From Haloferax mediterranei ATCC 33500 (GTDB lineage Archaea; Halobacteriota; Halobacteria; Halobacteriales; Haloferacaceae): a DNA stretch of 64,000 nucleotides. The number at the start of each line of letters is the position of its first letter. Within the stretch, counting starts at the first letter, position 1. The notes under the pieces were generated by a model that saw nothing but the letters and a program-made list of their open reading frames with translations, was not told where the DNA came from and did not search any database. This document shows, piece after piece, positions 18,550 through 26,860 of the stretch. The stretch is from the NCBI RefSeq assembly GCF_000306765.2, contig NC_017941.2:1798001-1862000 (forward strand), read 5' to 3'. The position numbers were made by a program, and so were the translations under genes.

Positions 18550-18696
18550 TCACATGTGTTCTTCTTCGAGGACCCAACCGAGCGCTCGTCTGTAGTGAGT
18601 CATGAGTTTTCGAACGCCTTCGTGTCGCATCTCTTCGGATTCCAGTTCCTCCTTTAGGAACTCGTACTGCTCTCGAACCTCCGATTCGCTGCGCAT
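18550..18696 (-). CDS. 48-residue acidic helical protein
   Basis: The ATG at 18696 opens a 48-residue frame ending at TGA 18550-18552. The protein begins MRSESEVREQYEFLKEELE and ends WVLEEEHM; it is rich in Glu, predicted helical and free of low-usage codons. A GAGG sequence lies about 8 bases before the start. The composition is typical of haloarchaeal coding DNA, which supports a real gene. No family is recognised. The stop lies inside a pair of CACATGTG palindromes (18532 and 18551). Confidence 0.6.
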   Translation of the reverse strand: MRSESEVREQYEFLKEELESEEMRHEGVRKLMTHYRRALGWVLEEEHM

Positions 18697-18830
18697 ACAT
18701 TGCCTCTGGGCCGCCGGACGTATGTAGCCCGGACATTCGTGTCGAAGCTCAAACTATTTTATGCGGGTACTGGTCGCTCGACCCGTTACGGGTCGTCGCG
18801 TTTTTGCGCGAGCGGGTCGAACTCGCCCGT

Positions 18831-19541
18831 ATGGAGATACGCGGCGAGCGCGAGTGCAAGGAGTGCGGCCGCCAATGGTCGTACTACGAGACGGGGAGTG
18901 TATCGTGCCCGCACTGCGGAAGTATGCGGAGCGTCGGCGTGGGCGACCGAGCGCAGCACACCGCCATGCAGACTGAACTCGACCTTTCGAAACACCGGTC
19001 TGCGGTCGGCGACGGAACCATCCGAGATGCCGCACCGGCGCTGAAGTCCGACCTCCGAGATTACATTCGAAAGACGGGGTACATACAGGGAGGCGAACTG
19101 CTCCCGCTCGATGAGACGTCGCTCGCGGCCCACGAACTACTCCACGCGGTCGACGTCGTCGCACGGTCGAATCGGCCGTCCGACGACGAACAACTCTACG
19201 TTCTCAGTCTGCTCCGCGGGACCGACGAGGGTGACCGCCCCGCTTCCGACGAGGTTCCCGACTCGATGACTGATGCACGCGGTCTCGCCTACGCCGAGGC
19301 CATCGACGCCTACCGGCGTGACCTCTCGACGTGGCTCGACGACCACCCTGACCCGGAGGCGAGAAAGACGCTCGAAACGCTCTCGAACCACCTCAAGCGC
19401 GTCGAAGCGCTCGAAGGTGCAGTTTCGCTCTCGGAGTCGGAATCACTCGTCAGGGCGACGCGTGATATCTACACTGCACTCGCTGACGACGACCTCGACG
19501 CCCTCGCGTCGGCTCGGGACCGACTCGCGGCGCTCTTTTAA
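18831..19541 (+). CDS. Zinc-ribbon protein of unknown function (DUF7117-like)
   Basis: The product is 236 residues from ATG 18831. The N-terminus is a zinc ribbon, with CKEC (C9, C12) and CPHC (C26, C29) around a short hairpin. Residues about 50-236 are helical and acidic. Such TFIIB-like ribbons bind zinc and often nucleic acid, but the remainder gives no clue. A TATA-like sequence (ctattttatg, 18754-18763) lies about 70 bases upstream. The DUF number is from memory and uncertain. Confidence 0.7.
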   Translation: MEIRGERECKECGRQWSYYETGSVSCPHCGSMRSVGVGDRAQHTAMQTELDLSKHRSAVGDGTIRDAAPALKSDLRDYIRKTGYIQGGELLPLDETSLAAHELLHAVDVVARSNRPSDDEQLYVLSLLRGTDEGDRPASDEVPDSMTDARGLAYAEAIDAYRRDLSTWLDDHPDPEARKTLETLSNHLKRVEALEGAVSLSESESLVRATRDIYTALADDDLDALASARDRLAALF

Positions 19542-19610
19542 CCCATACCCGTCGCATCTGACGCCCCGATTCACCGAACGTTTTTGCCCTCCGACGACCC
19601 TTCGCCGACG

Positions 19611-19844
19611 ATGACTGCTGGGTTCGACATCCACGACGTTCGACACCGCGTCAAACTGCTCCGCGACGACGGCGAGACGATGCTCGTCGAGAACCGCGAC
19701 GGCGTGGCCTGTCCCGCCTGCGGCGACGACTTCTCTCAACTCCTCATCTCAAACCGGCAGGCGCACAGTTTCGACGTAGACGCTGGGACGCGCTTCTGCG
19801 TCCGGCGCGAAGCCGAGCGACTGCTCGTTGCCACACACGAGTAA
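19611..19844 (+). CDS. Small protein with CPAC motif (DUF7385-like, once called flagella cluster protein)
   Basis: The product is 77 residues from ATG 19611 (MTAGFDIHDVRHRVKLL). It contains a CPACGDDF knuckle near residue 37 and a lone cysteine near residue 65 (RFCVRRE). I recall similar haloarchaeal proteins under the label flagella cluster protein, though there is no archaellum gene nearby. It follows the zinc-ribbon gene by 69 bases on the same strand. The role is unknown. Confidence 0.6.
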   Translation: MTAGFDIHDVRHRVKLLRDDGETMLVENRDGVACPACGDDFSQLLISNRQAHSFDVDAGTRFCVRREAERLLVATHE

Positions 19845-19899
19845 CATACAAGACTGACCCGAATCGGGCGAAAAACCGAACTAAACTGGGAGGTCTGAT

Positions 19900-20406
19900 T
19901 CAGCGCTCGCAGAGGAATCGAATCAGCGCCCGGTCGAGCGTGTCATCCGGGAGCCTTTCGAACCACGACACGTCGGTTATCGACTCGTCTTCGAGCCCCG
20001 GGTCGTCGGTGAGTTCGCCTTCGACGCGGGCCTCGTAGATGGCGAAGCGAAAACTCGCTTCGTCACCGCCGTGTTGGAACGTCTGTTCTGTGACGACCCG
20101 CAGCGCACCCACGTCAGCATCGAGACCCGTCTCTTCGTCCAGTTCGCGAACCAGTGCCTCTGGCTTCGTCTCACCGGGTTCGACGCCACCACCGGGAAGG
20201 AGCCACTGGTCGTCCTGTCGGACGAGGAGGACTGACCCGTCCCGTTCACAGAGCGCGCCGACACCCCATTCGAGTCCGCCGCGGATTCGTTCGAGAGCGC
20301 GCTCGAACGACTCGGCATCGAGGTCGTGGCTGTTTCGACGCCTGATGATGCCGGCTTCGTCGACGGTCCACTCGCCGTCGATATCGACCCTGGAGGACGC
20401 GTCCAT
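19900..20406 (-). CDS. NUDIX hydrolase
   Basis: The product has 168 residues. After a 45-residue N-terminal arm comes the NUDIX domain with the box GGGVEPGETKPEALVRELDE, continuing ETG, which keeps the catalytic REx2EE pattern as RELDEE. Such enzymes cleave nucleoside diphosphate-linked compounds; the substrate cannot be read from the box. It begins 15 bases after the folD stop, so the two are almost certainly co-transcribed. Confidence 0.9.
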   Translation of the reverse strand: MDASSRVDIDGEWTVDEAGIIRRRNSHDLDAESFERALERIRGGLEWGVGALCERDGSVLLVRQDDQWLLPGGGVEPGETKPEALVRELDEETGLDADVGALRVVTEQTFQHGGDEASFRFAIYEARVEGELTDDPGLEDESITDVSWFERLPDDTLDRALIRFLCER

Positions 20407-20421
20407 CGTGTCGCCGCTTGC

Positions 20422-21315
20422 TTAGGGGAGGTCGACGTCGATGCCTTCGGATTCGGCGGCAGCCTTCACCGTGTTCCACAGAAGCATGGCGCGCGTCATC
20501 GGGCCGACGCCGCCGGGGACGGGCGTGATAGCACTCGCTTTCTCCTTCGCGGAGTCGAAGTCCACGTCGCCGACGAGTTTGTAGCCCTTGTCGTTGTCCG
20601 CATCGACGCGGTTGACGCCCACGTCGATGACGACGACGCCTTCCGAGAGCATGTCGCCCGTGACGAGTTCGGGGACGCCCGCGGCGGCGACGACGATGTC
20701 CGCCTCGCGGGTCTTCGCGGCGAGGTCCTCGGTCCGCGAGTGGCAGACCGTGACTGTGGCGTTGCCGCCTTCGGCCTTCTGGATGAGCAGGTTCGCCATC
20801 GGCTTGCCGACGATATCGGAGCGGCCGACGACGACCACGTCTGCACCTTCGGTTTCTACGTCGGCGGCGGCGAGGAGCTTCTGGACGCCGTGGGGCGTAC
20901 AGGGCTTGAAGCGGGCGTCGCCAGCGACGAGACGACCCACGTTCTCGGGGTGGAAGCCGTCGACGTCTTTTGCGGGGTCGATGCGGCGGAGGACCGTCCG
21001 GTCGTCGACGTGGTCCGGAACGGGCATCTGGACGAGGATACCGTGTACGTCGTCGTTCTCGTTCAGGTCGTCGACGAGCGAGTAGAGTTCGTCCGCGGGC
21101 GTCTCGGGGTCGAGTTCGTAGTCGAACGCCTCGATGCCGACTTCCTCGCAGTCGCGCTGTTTCATCGAGACGTACGTCTCGCTCGCGGGGTCCTCGCTCA
21201 TCAGCACGGTTGCGAGACCCGGCTTCACGCCAGCGTCTGCGAGCGCGTCGATGGCGTCGGCAAGGTCGTCCCGAATCTCCTCGGCGACGGCGTTGCCGTC
21301 GATGATGGTCGTCAT
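20422..21315 (-). CDS. folD: FolD: methylenetetrahydrofolate dehydrogenase / methenyltetrahydrofolate cyclohydrolase
   Basis: The product has 297 residues. The N-terminal catalytic domain has ETYVSMKQRDCEEVG, whose YxxxK tyrosine and lysine are the family's catalytic pair. The Rossmann domain has VVGRSDIVGKPMANLL, and ITPVPGGVGPMTRAML is the C-terminal signature. It interconverts 5,10-methylene- and 10-formyl-tetrahydrofolate with NAD(P), feeding purine and serine/glycine metabolism. glyA, which makes methylene-tetrahydrofolate, lies 1.2 kb upstream on the same strand. Confidence 0.96.
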   Translation of the reverse strand: MTTIIDGNAVAEEIRDDLADAIDALADAGVKPGLATVLMSEDPASETYVSMKQRDCEEVGIEAFDYELDPETPADELYSLVDDLNENDDVHGILVQMPVPDHVDDRTVLRRIDPAKDVDGFHPENVGRLVAGDARFKPCTPHGVQKLLAAADVETEGADVVVVGRSDIVGKPMANLLIQKAEGGNATVTVCHSRTEDLAAKTREADIVVAAAGVPELVTGDMLSEGVVVIDVGVNRVDADNDKGYKLVGDVDFDSAKEKASAITPVPGGVGPMTRAMLLWNTVKAAAESEGIDVDLP

Positions 21316-21421
21316 TGCGTCAAACAGGGTCCCCCGACCATTTCAAAGATTCGGAATCGTGCGTATTCTCGGTTTCAAAATGGAGTAAATATACATGATT
21401 GTGGTCATTTTCTCCCCAAAT

Positions 21422-21994
21422 TCACCCGCCGAAGAGCAGATTCACGACGGCCACCGCGACGCCCGCGAGCGCCATCCGAAGGCCGGCGACGTACCAGCGC
21501 TGGTCGGATATTGACCCCATGTACGCGCCGAACGTGAAGAGGATTCCCGTGCCGAGGGAGACGGAGACGAGCGTCGCCATTCTCATCGAGAGGACTGTTC
21601 CGGCCGCGAAAAACGGAACCAGTGGAACGACGATACCGACGAGCGGCCCGAGACCACTGGCGGCGGCGTTGATGCTCCGGGCGGCCACTTTGTCGCGTTC
21701 GACCGCGGTTCCGCTAAGGTCGGCCAACATGGCGTCTTCGATGCGTCCGAGTTCGGCCAGTTTTTCCGCGCGCTCTATCTCCCAGACGCTCCAGACGCCG
21801 GATGTCGTGAGACCGACGGCGGCACCGAGACCGATTTTGACGACGGTCACCCCGTCTGTAACACCGGTGAGAAACGCGCCGATAACCAGACCGATGCACG
21901 TCAGCGCGCCGTCGAACCCGTTCGAGACGAAGTACCGCCGGGAGATGGCGCGAACGCTGTCTTCTCGCAGGAGTGAGACGAGTCGCCCGAACAT
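21422..21994 (-). CDS. VIT1/CCC1 family metal transporter-like membrane protein
   Basis: The product is 190 residues from the ATG at 21994 (a GTG precedes it). Five hydrophobic helices are arranged as in VIT1/CCC1 iron or manganese transporters. These include the first segment RRYFVSNGFDGALTCIGLVIGAFL and the cytoplasmic helix WEIERAEKLAELGRIEDAML, which carries acidic and basic residues as in metal-binding loops. It overlaps the stop of the DUF211 gene by one base (TGATG), so translation is coupled. The substrate is inferred from the family only. Confidence 0.8.
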   Translation of the reverse strand: MFGRLVSLLREDSVRAISRRYFVSNGFDGALTCIGLVIGAFLTGVTDGVTVVKIGLGAAVGLTTSGVWSVWEIERAEKLAELGRIEDAMLADLSGTAVERDKVAARSINAAASGLGPLVGIVVPLVPFFAAGTVLSMRMATLVSVSLGTGILFTFGAYMGSISDQRWYVAGLRMALAGVAVAVVNLLFGG

Positions 21995-22293
21995 CACGAT
22001 GGCGACCAGTCTTGTGGTTGGTCGCGGTATTCGACGAGTCTCTCGCCGGCGACAACCTCGTCGATGGAGTGGACCGTGCCGCCGAGGTCGCCGATTCGTC
22101 GTTCGACCTCGTCGACGTCGATGTCCTCGCCTTCGGCGATGATCCGGAGGTTCTGTACCTCGCGGTCGGTTTCGAGGAGCGTCGTATTCACCCCCGCCAC
22201 ACCGGTGCTTGCGGCGACTTCGCGGGCGAATTCAACCGTCGACGGCGAGTGTGGTTTCAATACGTCGAGGACGAGGCGACGAATAGGTGCCAT
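21994..22293 (-). CDS. DUF211 family protein
   Basis: The product has 99 residues. MAPIRRLVLDVLKPHSPS and the LRIIAEGEDIDVDEVERRI segment match DUF211, a small ferredoxin-like archaeal fold seen as multimeric rings in structures. It is translationally coupled to the VIT1-like transporter, which suggests a regulatory or accessory role for that transporter. A TATA-like aacactatta lies about 25 bases before the start. Confidence 0.88.
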   Translation of the reverse strand: MAPIRRLVLDVLKPHSPSTVEFAREVAASTGVAGVNTTLLETDREVQNLRIIAEGEDIDVDEVERRIGDLGGTVHSIDEVVAGERLVEYRDQPQDWSPS

Positions 22294-22505
22294 GGGGCGA
22301 CGGTACGTCGCGGCGGGTAATAGTGTTACACGAGGTGCAGGTTCGCGGCGAGTGACGTCGAAAGTATCCCGAGAAGAGTGCGCCTACGCATTAGGGGTGG
22401 TAAACGACGCACTGTCGTGTCAAAACGGCCGGTCGGCGTGTCGGGAGTGACGCACGACTCGGGCGGTCAGACAGTCGAAAGAATCGGTGGGTATCGAAGC
22501 GACGC

Positions 22506-23753
22506 TTACTCGTACAGCGGGTTGGCGTCGCAGAGTTCCTGCACGCGCTCGGAAACCTCCGCGAGCACGGCTTCGTCGTCGTGGTTGTTGACGACCTTCA
22601 CGATGAGTTCGGCGACTTCGCGGGTCTCGTCTTCGCCGAAGCCGCGGGTCGTGAGCGCGGGCGTACCGGCGCGGATGCCACTCGGGTTGAACGCCGAGCG
22701 CGTCTCGCCGGGGACGGTGTTCGCGTTGAGGACGATACCCGTCGATTCGAGGGCGTCCTCGGCGTCGCCGCCCGTGAGGTCCGGGTGGGAGTCACGCAGG
22801 TCCACGAGAACGAGGTGCGTGTCGGTGCCGTCGGAGACGACGCTGAGACCGTGGTCTTCGAACGTCTCGGCGAGGGCCTTCGCGTTGTCGACGACCTGCT
22901 GGGCGTACTCCTCAAATTCGGGCTGGAGTGCTTCTTTGAAGCCGACGGCCTTGCCGGCAATGTTGTGCATGAGGGGACCGCCCTGCCCGCCGGGGAAGAC
23001 GGCGCTGTCGATGTCGGAGGCGTACTCCTCTTTGCACATGATGATGCCGCCGCGACCGGCGCGGATGGTCTTGTGCGTCGAACCGGTGACGAAGTCGGCG
23101 ATGCCGACCGGCGAGGGGTGGACATCCGCGGCGACGAGGCCCGTGATGTGGGCGATGTCCGCGAGGTGAAGTGCGTCGACGGAGTCGGCGACGTCCTGAA
23201 TCGTCTCCCACTCGACGGCGCGCGGGTACGCGGAGTAGCCGGAGACGATGATATCGGGTTCGAACGACTCGGCCTTCTCGGCGAGTTGCTCGTAGTCGAT
23301 GTAGCCCGTCTCGGCATCGACCTCGTACTGCTCGACATCGTAGAGTTTCCCGGTGAAGTTCGCGGGGTGGCCGTGGCTCAGGTGGCCGCCGTGAGTCAAA
23401 TCAAGCGAGAGAATCTTGTCGCCGGGTTCGAGCATGGCGAGGTAGACGCCCATGTTCGCCTGCGTCCCGGAGTGGGGCTGAACGTTGACGTGTTCTGCGC
23501 CCCAGAGTTCTTTCGCGCGCTCGATGGCGAGGTTCTCTACCTCGTCGGCGTACTCACAGCCAGCGTAGTAACGCTTGCCGGGGTAGCCCTCGGCGTACTT
23601 GTTCGTCAGGGCGCTCCCCTGTGCTTCGAGAACCGCTTCGCTGACGTGGTTCTCGGATGCAATCATCGCGAGTGTGTCGCGCTGGCGTTCGACCTCACCT
23701 TCGAGGGCATCTGCCACAGCGGGGTCGACGTCGCGGACGTGGCTGTAGTCCAT
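22506..23753 (-). CDS. glyA: Serine hydroxymethyltransferase
   Basis: The product is 415 residues from the ATG at 23753. It has the SHMT features AMIASENHVSEAV, VNVQPHSGTQANMGVY, HLADIAHITGLVAADVHPSP and the PLP lysine in GSTHKTIRAGRGG (about residue 226). The usual TTHKTLRGPRGG has drifted to THKTIRAGRGG, which keeps the lysine and RGG. It interconverts serine and glycine and loads tetrahydrofolate (or its haloarchaeal form) with a one-carbon unit. folD lies downstream on the same strand. Confidence 0.97.
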   Translation of the reverse strand: MDYSHVRDVDPAVADALEGEVERQRDTLAMIASENHVSEAVLEAQGSALTNKYAEGYPGKRYYAGCEYADEVENLAIERAKELWGAEHVNVQPHSGTQANMGVYLAMLEPGDKILSLDLTHGGHLSHGHPANFTGKLYDVEQYEVDAETGYIDYEQLAEKAESFEPDIIVSGYSAYPRAVEWETIQDVADSVDALHLADIAHITGLVAADVHPSPVGIADFVTGSTHKTIRAGRGGIIMCKEEYASDIDSAVFPGGQGGPLMHNIAGKAVGFKEALQPEFEEYAQQVVDNAKALAETFEDHGLSVVSDGTDTHLVLVDLRDSHPDLTGGDAEDALESTGIVLNANTVPGETRSAFNPSGIRAGTPALTTRGFGEDETREVAELIVKVVNNHDDEAVLAEVSERVQELCDANPLYE

Positions 23754-24115
23754 ACATACTATCCCGCCCAATCACGGCATAAATGTGTCCCCTTTGGCTA
23801 CGCCTGCCGGTGATGTGTTGCACACATGTGCATATTCGGCCGTGTCATCGGGTAACAGATACACGAATACGTGGAATCGGTTTCACGAAACCTATCTTTG
23901 AACCTGAATATCGGCTTACTAAGATATATGTCAACAAATCGCATTACGGTACTGCCACCAGCTACAAATCGATTTTCCCACATTGGAGTAGAAGTAAAAT
24001 TTCTGAAATGAATTGCTCAATTCGCTTGATTATTACTTGTTACAACCCATTTTCGTATACGTTCTGCTAGTCGACTTGCGTTAATATTAAATATGTTACG
24101 GCCGATATTCAAGCT
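23754..24115. promoter_or_regulatory. AT-rich divergent control region of glyA and tbsP
   Basis: This 362-base region has no gene. It holds the inverted repeat TGCACA-CA-TGTGCA (23819-23832), about 66 bases before glyA. A strongly AT-rich block spans about 23890-24100, and the likely tbsP TATA box (ttaatattaaatatg, 24081-24095) lies 21-35 bases before ATG 24116. The low GC is unusual next to coding DNA of about 65% GC. Confidence 0.5.
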
Positions 24116-24943
24116 ATGGCTATTGGTTCTAATCTACTCGCTGAGGGGGTAGAAGACATCATTGAGTCCGTCCTTTCCTCGACGGAGGACGAGGTCTTGG
24201 TTGCGAACCCGACCGCAGAGGTCATCGAAGGTATCGTATCCGTCTCAACAGACATCGGTGAGACACTTCCCGAGATTCGCCTCGTCGCCGACGAAGGCGT
24301 GTTGAAGGACGTGCTGGATGACTTCATCATCGCATCCAACGCCGCGAACCTCGTCGCCGACGGCGTGCTCTCCATGCATACCGCCAACGACGAAGTCAAA
24401 AACACGCTCTTCGTCACGCCTAACTCTGTCGTCGCGCTCGTCGGCGCTGGCGGGAAGGTCGCCGGGCTTGTCACCGACGACGCGGAGTTCGTCGAGACGG
24501 CGTTCGAAGCACACCAAGCACACTGGGAAGACGCACCGGAGTTCAAACTCCGGACGCCGCCGCTGGCGAAGGTTCGCGAAACGCTCGCCGAGGATATTGG
24601 CGAGGAGACGCTTGCCGACTTTGACGCGGTACTCGGTTCGCTCTCATCTGCCCGTGGCGACGGCGACGGCCTCGACGAAGTGACCATCTCGCTTCTCGTT
24701 GCCGCCCGCAACGAAGTACTTCTCTACGACATCTCGAAATGGGGCGAAGACGTTGGCATCGCGAGTAAGGCGACGTTCTCCCGGACGAAGACGAAACTCG
24801 AAGAACTCGACCTTATCGACACGGAGAAGGTCCCAATCGACGTTGGTCGTCCCCGTCTCCGTCTGAAGCTCGGTGCCGACGAACTCGTCGACGCCGATGC
24901 CGACGAACTCGCCGCTGTGGCCCAAGAACTGCTCGAAGGCTAA
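24116..24943 (+). CDS. tbsP: TbsP-like transcriptional regulator (DUF5821)
   Basis: The product has 275 residues. The N-terminal half (1-150) is an alpha/beta domain starting MAIGSNLLAEGVEDIIESVL, similar in plan to the effector domain of TrmB-type regulators. The C-terminal part (about 185-275) is a winged-helix region (NEVLLYDISKWGEDVGIASKA, SRTKTKLEEL). In Haloferax, TbsP was described as acting with TrmB on glycolytic and gluconeogenic genes such as gapII. The identification is by recognition of the whole sequence. A T6 tract follows the stop. Confidence 0.78.
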   Translation: MAIGSNLLAEGVEDIIESVLSSTEDEVLVANPTAEVIEGIVSVSTDIGETLPEIRLVADEGVLKDVLDDFIIASNAANLVADGVLSMHTANDEVKNTLFVTPNSVVALVGAGGKVAGLVTDDAEFVETAFEAHQAHWEDAPEFKLRTPPLAKVRETLAEDIGEETLADFDAVLGSLSSARGDGDGLDEVTISLLVAARNEVLLYDISKWGEDVGIASKATFSRTKTKLEELDLIDTEKVPIDVGRPRLRLKLGADELVDADADELAAVAQELLEG

Positions 24944-24968
24944 CCGTCCTCCGTCGAAGACCCCCCGC

Positions 24969-24974
24969 TTTTTT
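24969..24974 (+). terminator. T6 tract after tbsP
   Basis: Six T residues lie 26 bases after the tbsP stop and 25 bases before the YcaO start. This is a typical archaeal termination signal and would separate the two transcripts. Confidence 0.4.
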
Positions 24975-24998
24975 GCTTCTCACTTCTTCGTCGCGAAC

Positions 24999-26687
24999 AT
25001 GAATATCGGACTCGTCGGGAGCGGTCCCGCCGCCGAGTCGATTCGTGCGGCGTGTACCGATATCGACGCGACAGTTACCGAGACCACTCCGGACTCGCTC
25101 GGCGAGTTCGACCTCGGGTTCGTCGTCGCGGCAGTCGGTGACGACGCCTTCGACACGGCCGACGCCACTGCGAAACGATGGCTTACAGTCGAAATCGGCG
25201 GCATCGGTGGTCACGCCGTCACTGACATCGACGCCGCCGTCTCGGCGTTCGACGAAACGAGCGCCGGATTCGCCGACCTCCGCGCTCGCGTCGCGTCGAC
25301 CACCGAATCTGACGGACGGCCCTCGGGCGACCGCGCGGCGGTTCGACTCGCCGGTGCCGTTGCGGGTCGACGCGGTATCGCACTGCTCTCCGGCGGCGAT
25401 ATTGCGGGGACCGTCGTGGAGGTTCCCGGCCGAGAGCGGGCGCTGCTTCCGGTTCCCGAACCGACCGACCGCGACCGAGTCGTCCGCCGCGATTTCCGCA
25501 CGGTCGAGTTGGACGACGCACTCTCGCGAGCGGAGCAGGCGGTCGACGACCGCGTCGGCATCATCACGCAGGTCGGCGAACGCGAATCGTTCCCGCTTCC
25601 GTACTATGTCGCACAGACTGCCGACACGACTGCCTACGCGGACGCCCGCGCTGCTGAACTCGCAGGCGGTGCTGCGGCGGGGTGGGACGAAGCGTACATG
25701 AAGGCACTCGGCGAGGCGCTGGAGCGCTATTCGGCCGGGGTCTACCGGACGAGCGAGTTCGCCGTCGCACCCACGGCTTCTCGACCGAATGCCATCCCGC
25801 CGAGTCGGTTCATCAGACCCGACTCGTACCGCGACCCCGACCCGAGCGAACCGATTCAGTGGGTCGACGGCGAACACCTTGAGACCGGAGATACCGTCTC
25901 GCTCCCTGCAGAGTTCGTCCACTACCCGCCGCCGACGGAGCGACACAAGCCGTCGATTACGACGGGACTCGGACTCGGAAACTCCGGAACGGAAGCGATT
26001 CTCTCGGGATTGTACGAGACTATCGAGCGCGACGCGACGATGCTCGCGTGGTACTCGACGTTCGACCCGCTCGGTCTCGATGTGACTGACGAGACGTTCG
26101 AGACCTTGACCACTCGCGCCCGCTCGGAAGACCTCGACGTGACGGCGTTGTTGGTGACGCAGGACGTGGACGTACCCGTCGTCGCCGTTGCCGTCCACCG
26201 CGAGGGGGAGTGGCCGAAATTCGCGATGGGGTCCGGGGCCGACCTCGACGCCAACAGCGCCGCCCGCTCGGCGCTCGCGGAGGCGCTACAGAACTGGACC
26301 GAACTCCGCGGGATGGGGCCCGAACAGGCTGCGACGCAGGGCGGTGCGATTGCCACCTACGCTGATTTCCCAGACGCTGCTCAGACATTCGTCTCGACGG
26401 AAGCGACGATTCCCGCCGACTCGGTTGGGCCGGACAAGATTCCCGAAGGAGCGGGCGAACTTGATGCCGTAGTTGAGCGCGTCACGGATGCTGGCCTCGA
26501 CGCTTACGCCGCTCGAATCACGCCCAGAGATGTCGAGCAACTCGGCTTCGAAGCGGTCCGCGTGTTGGTTCCGGAAGCGCAACCACTGTTCATCGGTGAA
26601 CCATTCTTCGCCGACCGCGCGCGCTCGGTCCCGCGTGACCTCGGGTTCGAACCGCGACTGGACCGCGAGTTCCATCCGTTCCCGTAA
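24999..26687 (+). CDS. YcaO family ATP-dependent enzyme with N-terminal Rossmann-like domain
   Basis: The product is 562 residues from ATG 24999. Residues 1-140 form a Rossmann-like domain (MNIGLVGSGPAAESIRAAC) similar to the N-terminal E1-like parts of YcaO cyclodehydratases. The YcaO domain spans about 210-520, with the core signature GNSGTEAILSGLYETIERDA (about 327-346) and ANSAARSALAEALQNWTE. YcaO enzymes use ATP to activate peptide or other amide bonds, making azolines or thioamides. No precursor peptide or sulfur partner is seen nearby, so the substrate is open. Confidence 0.88.
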   Translation: MNIGLVGSGPAAESIRAACTDIDATVTETTPDSLGEFDLGFVVAAVGDDAFDTADATAKRWLTVEIGGIGGHAVTDIDAAVSAFDETSAGFADLRARVASTTESDGRPSGDRAAVRLAGAVAGRRGIALLSGGDIAGTVVEVPGRERALLPVPEPTDRDRVVRRDFRTVELDDALSRAEQAVDDRVGIITQVGERESFPLPYYVAQTADTTAYADARAAELAGGAAAGWDEAYMKALGEALERYSAGVYRTSEFAVAPTASRPNAIPPSRFIRPDSYRDPDPSEPIQWVDGEHLETGDTVSLPAEFVHYPPPTERHKPSITTGLGLGNSGTEAILSGLYETIERDATMLAWYSTFDPLGLDVTDETFETLTTRARSEDLDVTALLVTQDVDVPVVAVAVHREGEWPKFAMGSGADLDANSAARSALAEALQNWTELRGMGPEQAATQGGAIATYADFPDAAQTFVSTEATIPADSVGPDKIPEGAGELDAVVERVTDAGLDAYAARITPRDVEQLGFEAVRVLVPEAQPLFIGEPFFADRARSVPRDLGFEPRLDREFHPFP

Positions 26688-26722
26688 TTGTCTGGATTTC
26701 GCGCTGCTAAGTGGCTGACAGC

Positions 26723-26777
26723 CGGCACGCTCGTGGTCGCGCGGCGACGTGCCGGACTCCCGCGAGTCGCCGCGCGG
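26723..26777. repeat. Overlapping GC-rich inverted repeats between convergent genes
   Basis: Two mutually exclusive stems are present. CCGGCACG/CGTGCCGG pairs 26723-26730 with 26749-26756, and CGCGCGGCGAC/GTCGCCGCGCG pairs 26739-26749 with 26767-26777. They lie between the stops of the YcaO and DUF63 genes and could form a bidirectional terminator or a small RNA. Confidence 0.45.
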
Positions 26778-26860
26778 CGTAGGTTAGAGCATAGGCGCGC
26801 TGGCCGCGGCTCTGTATATGAATCTTCGTTCGGAAATGGCAGAAAAAGAGGTGTACGTGC

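Noticed and set aside
18779..18805. Terminator: CGACCCG/CGGGTCG hairpin followed by TTTTT
   Set aside because: It lies between a TATA box and the zinc-ribbon gene, with no upstream gene to terminate. The fold is probably coincidental.
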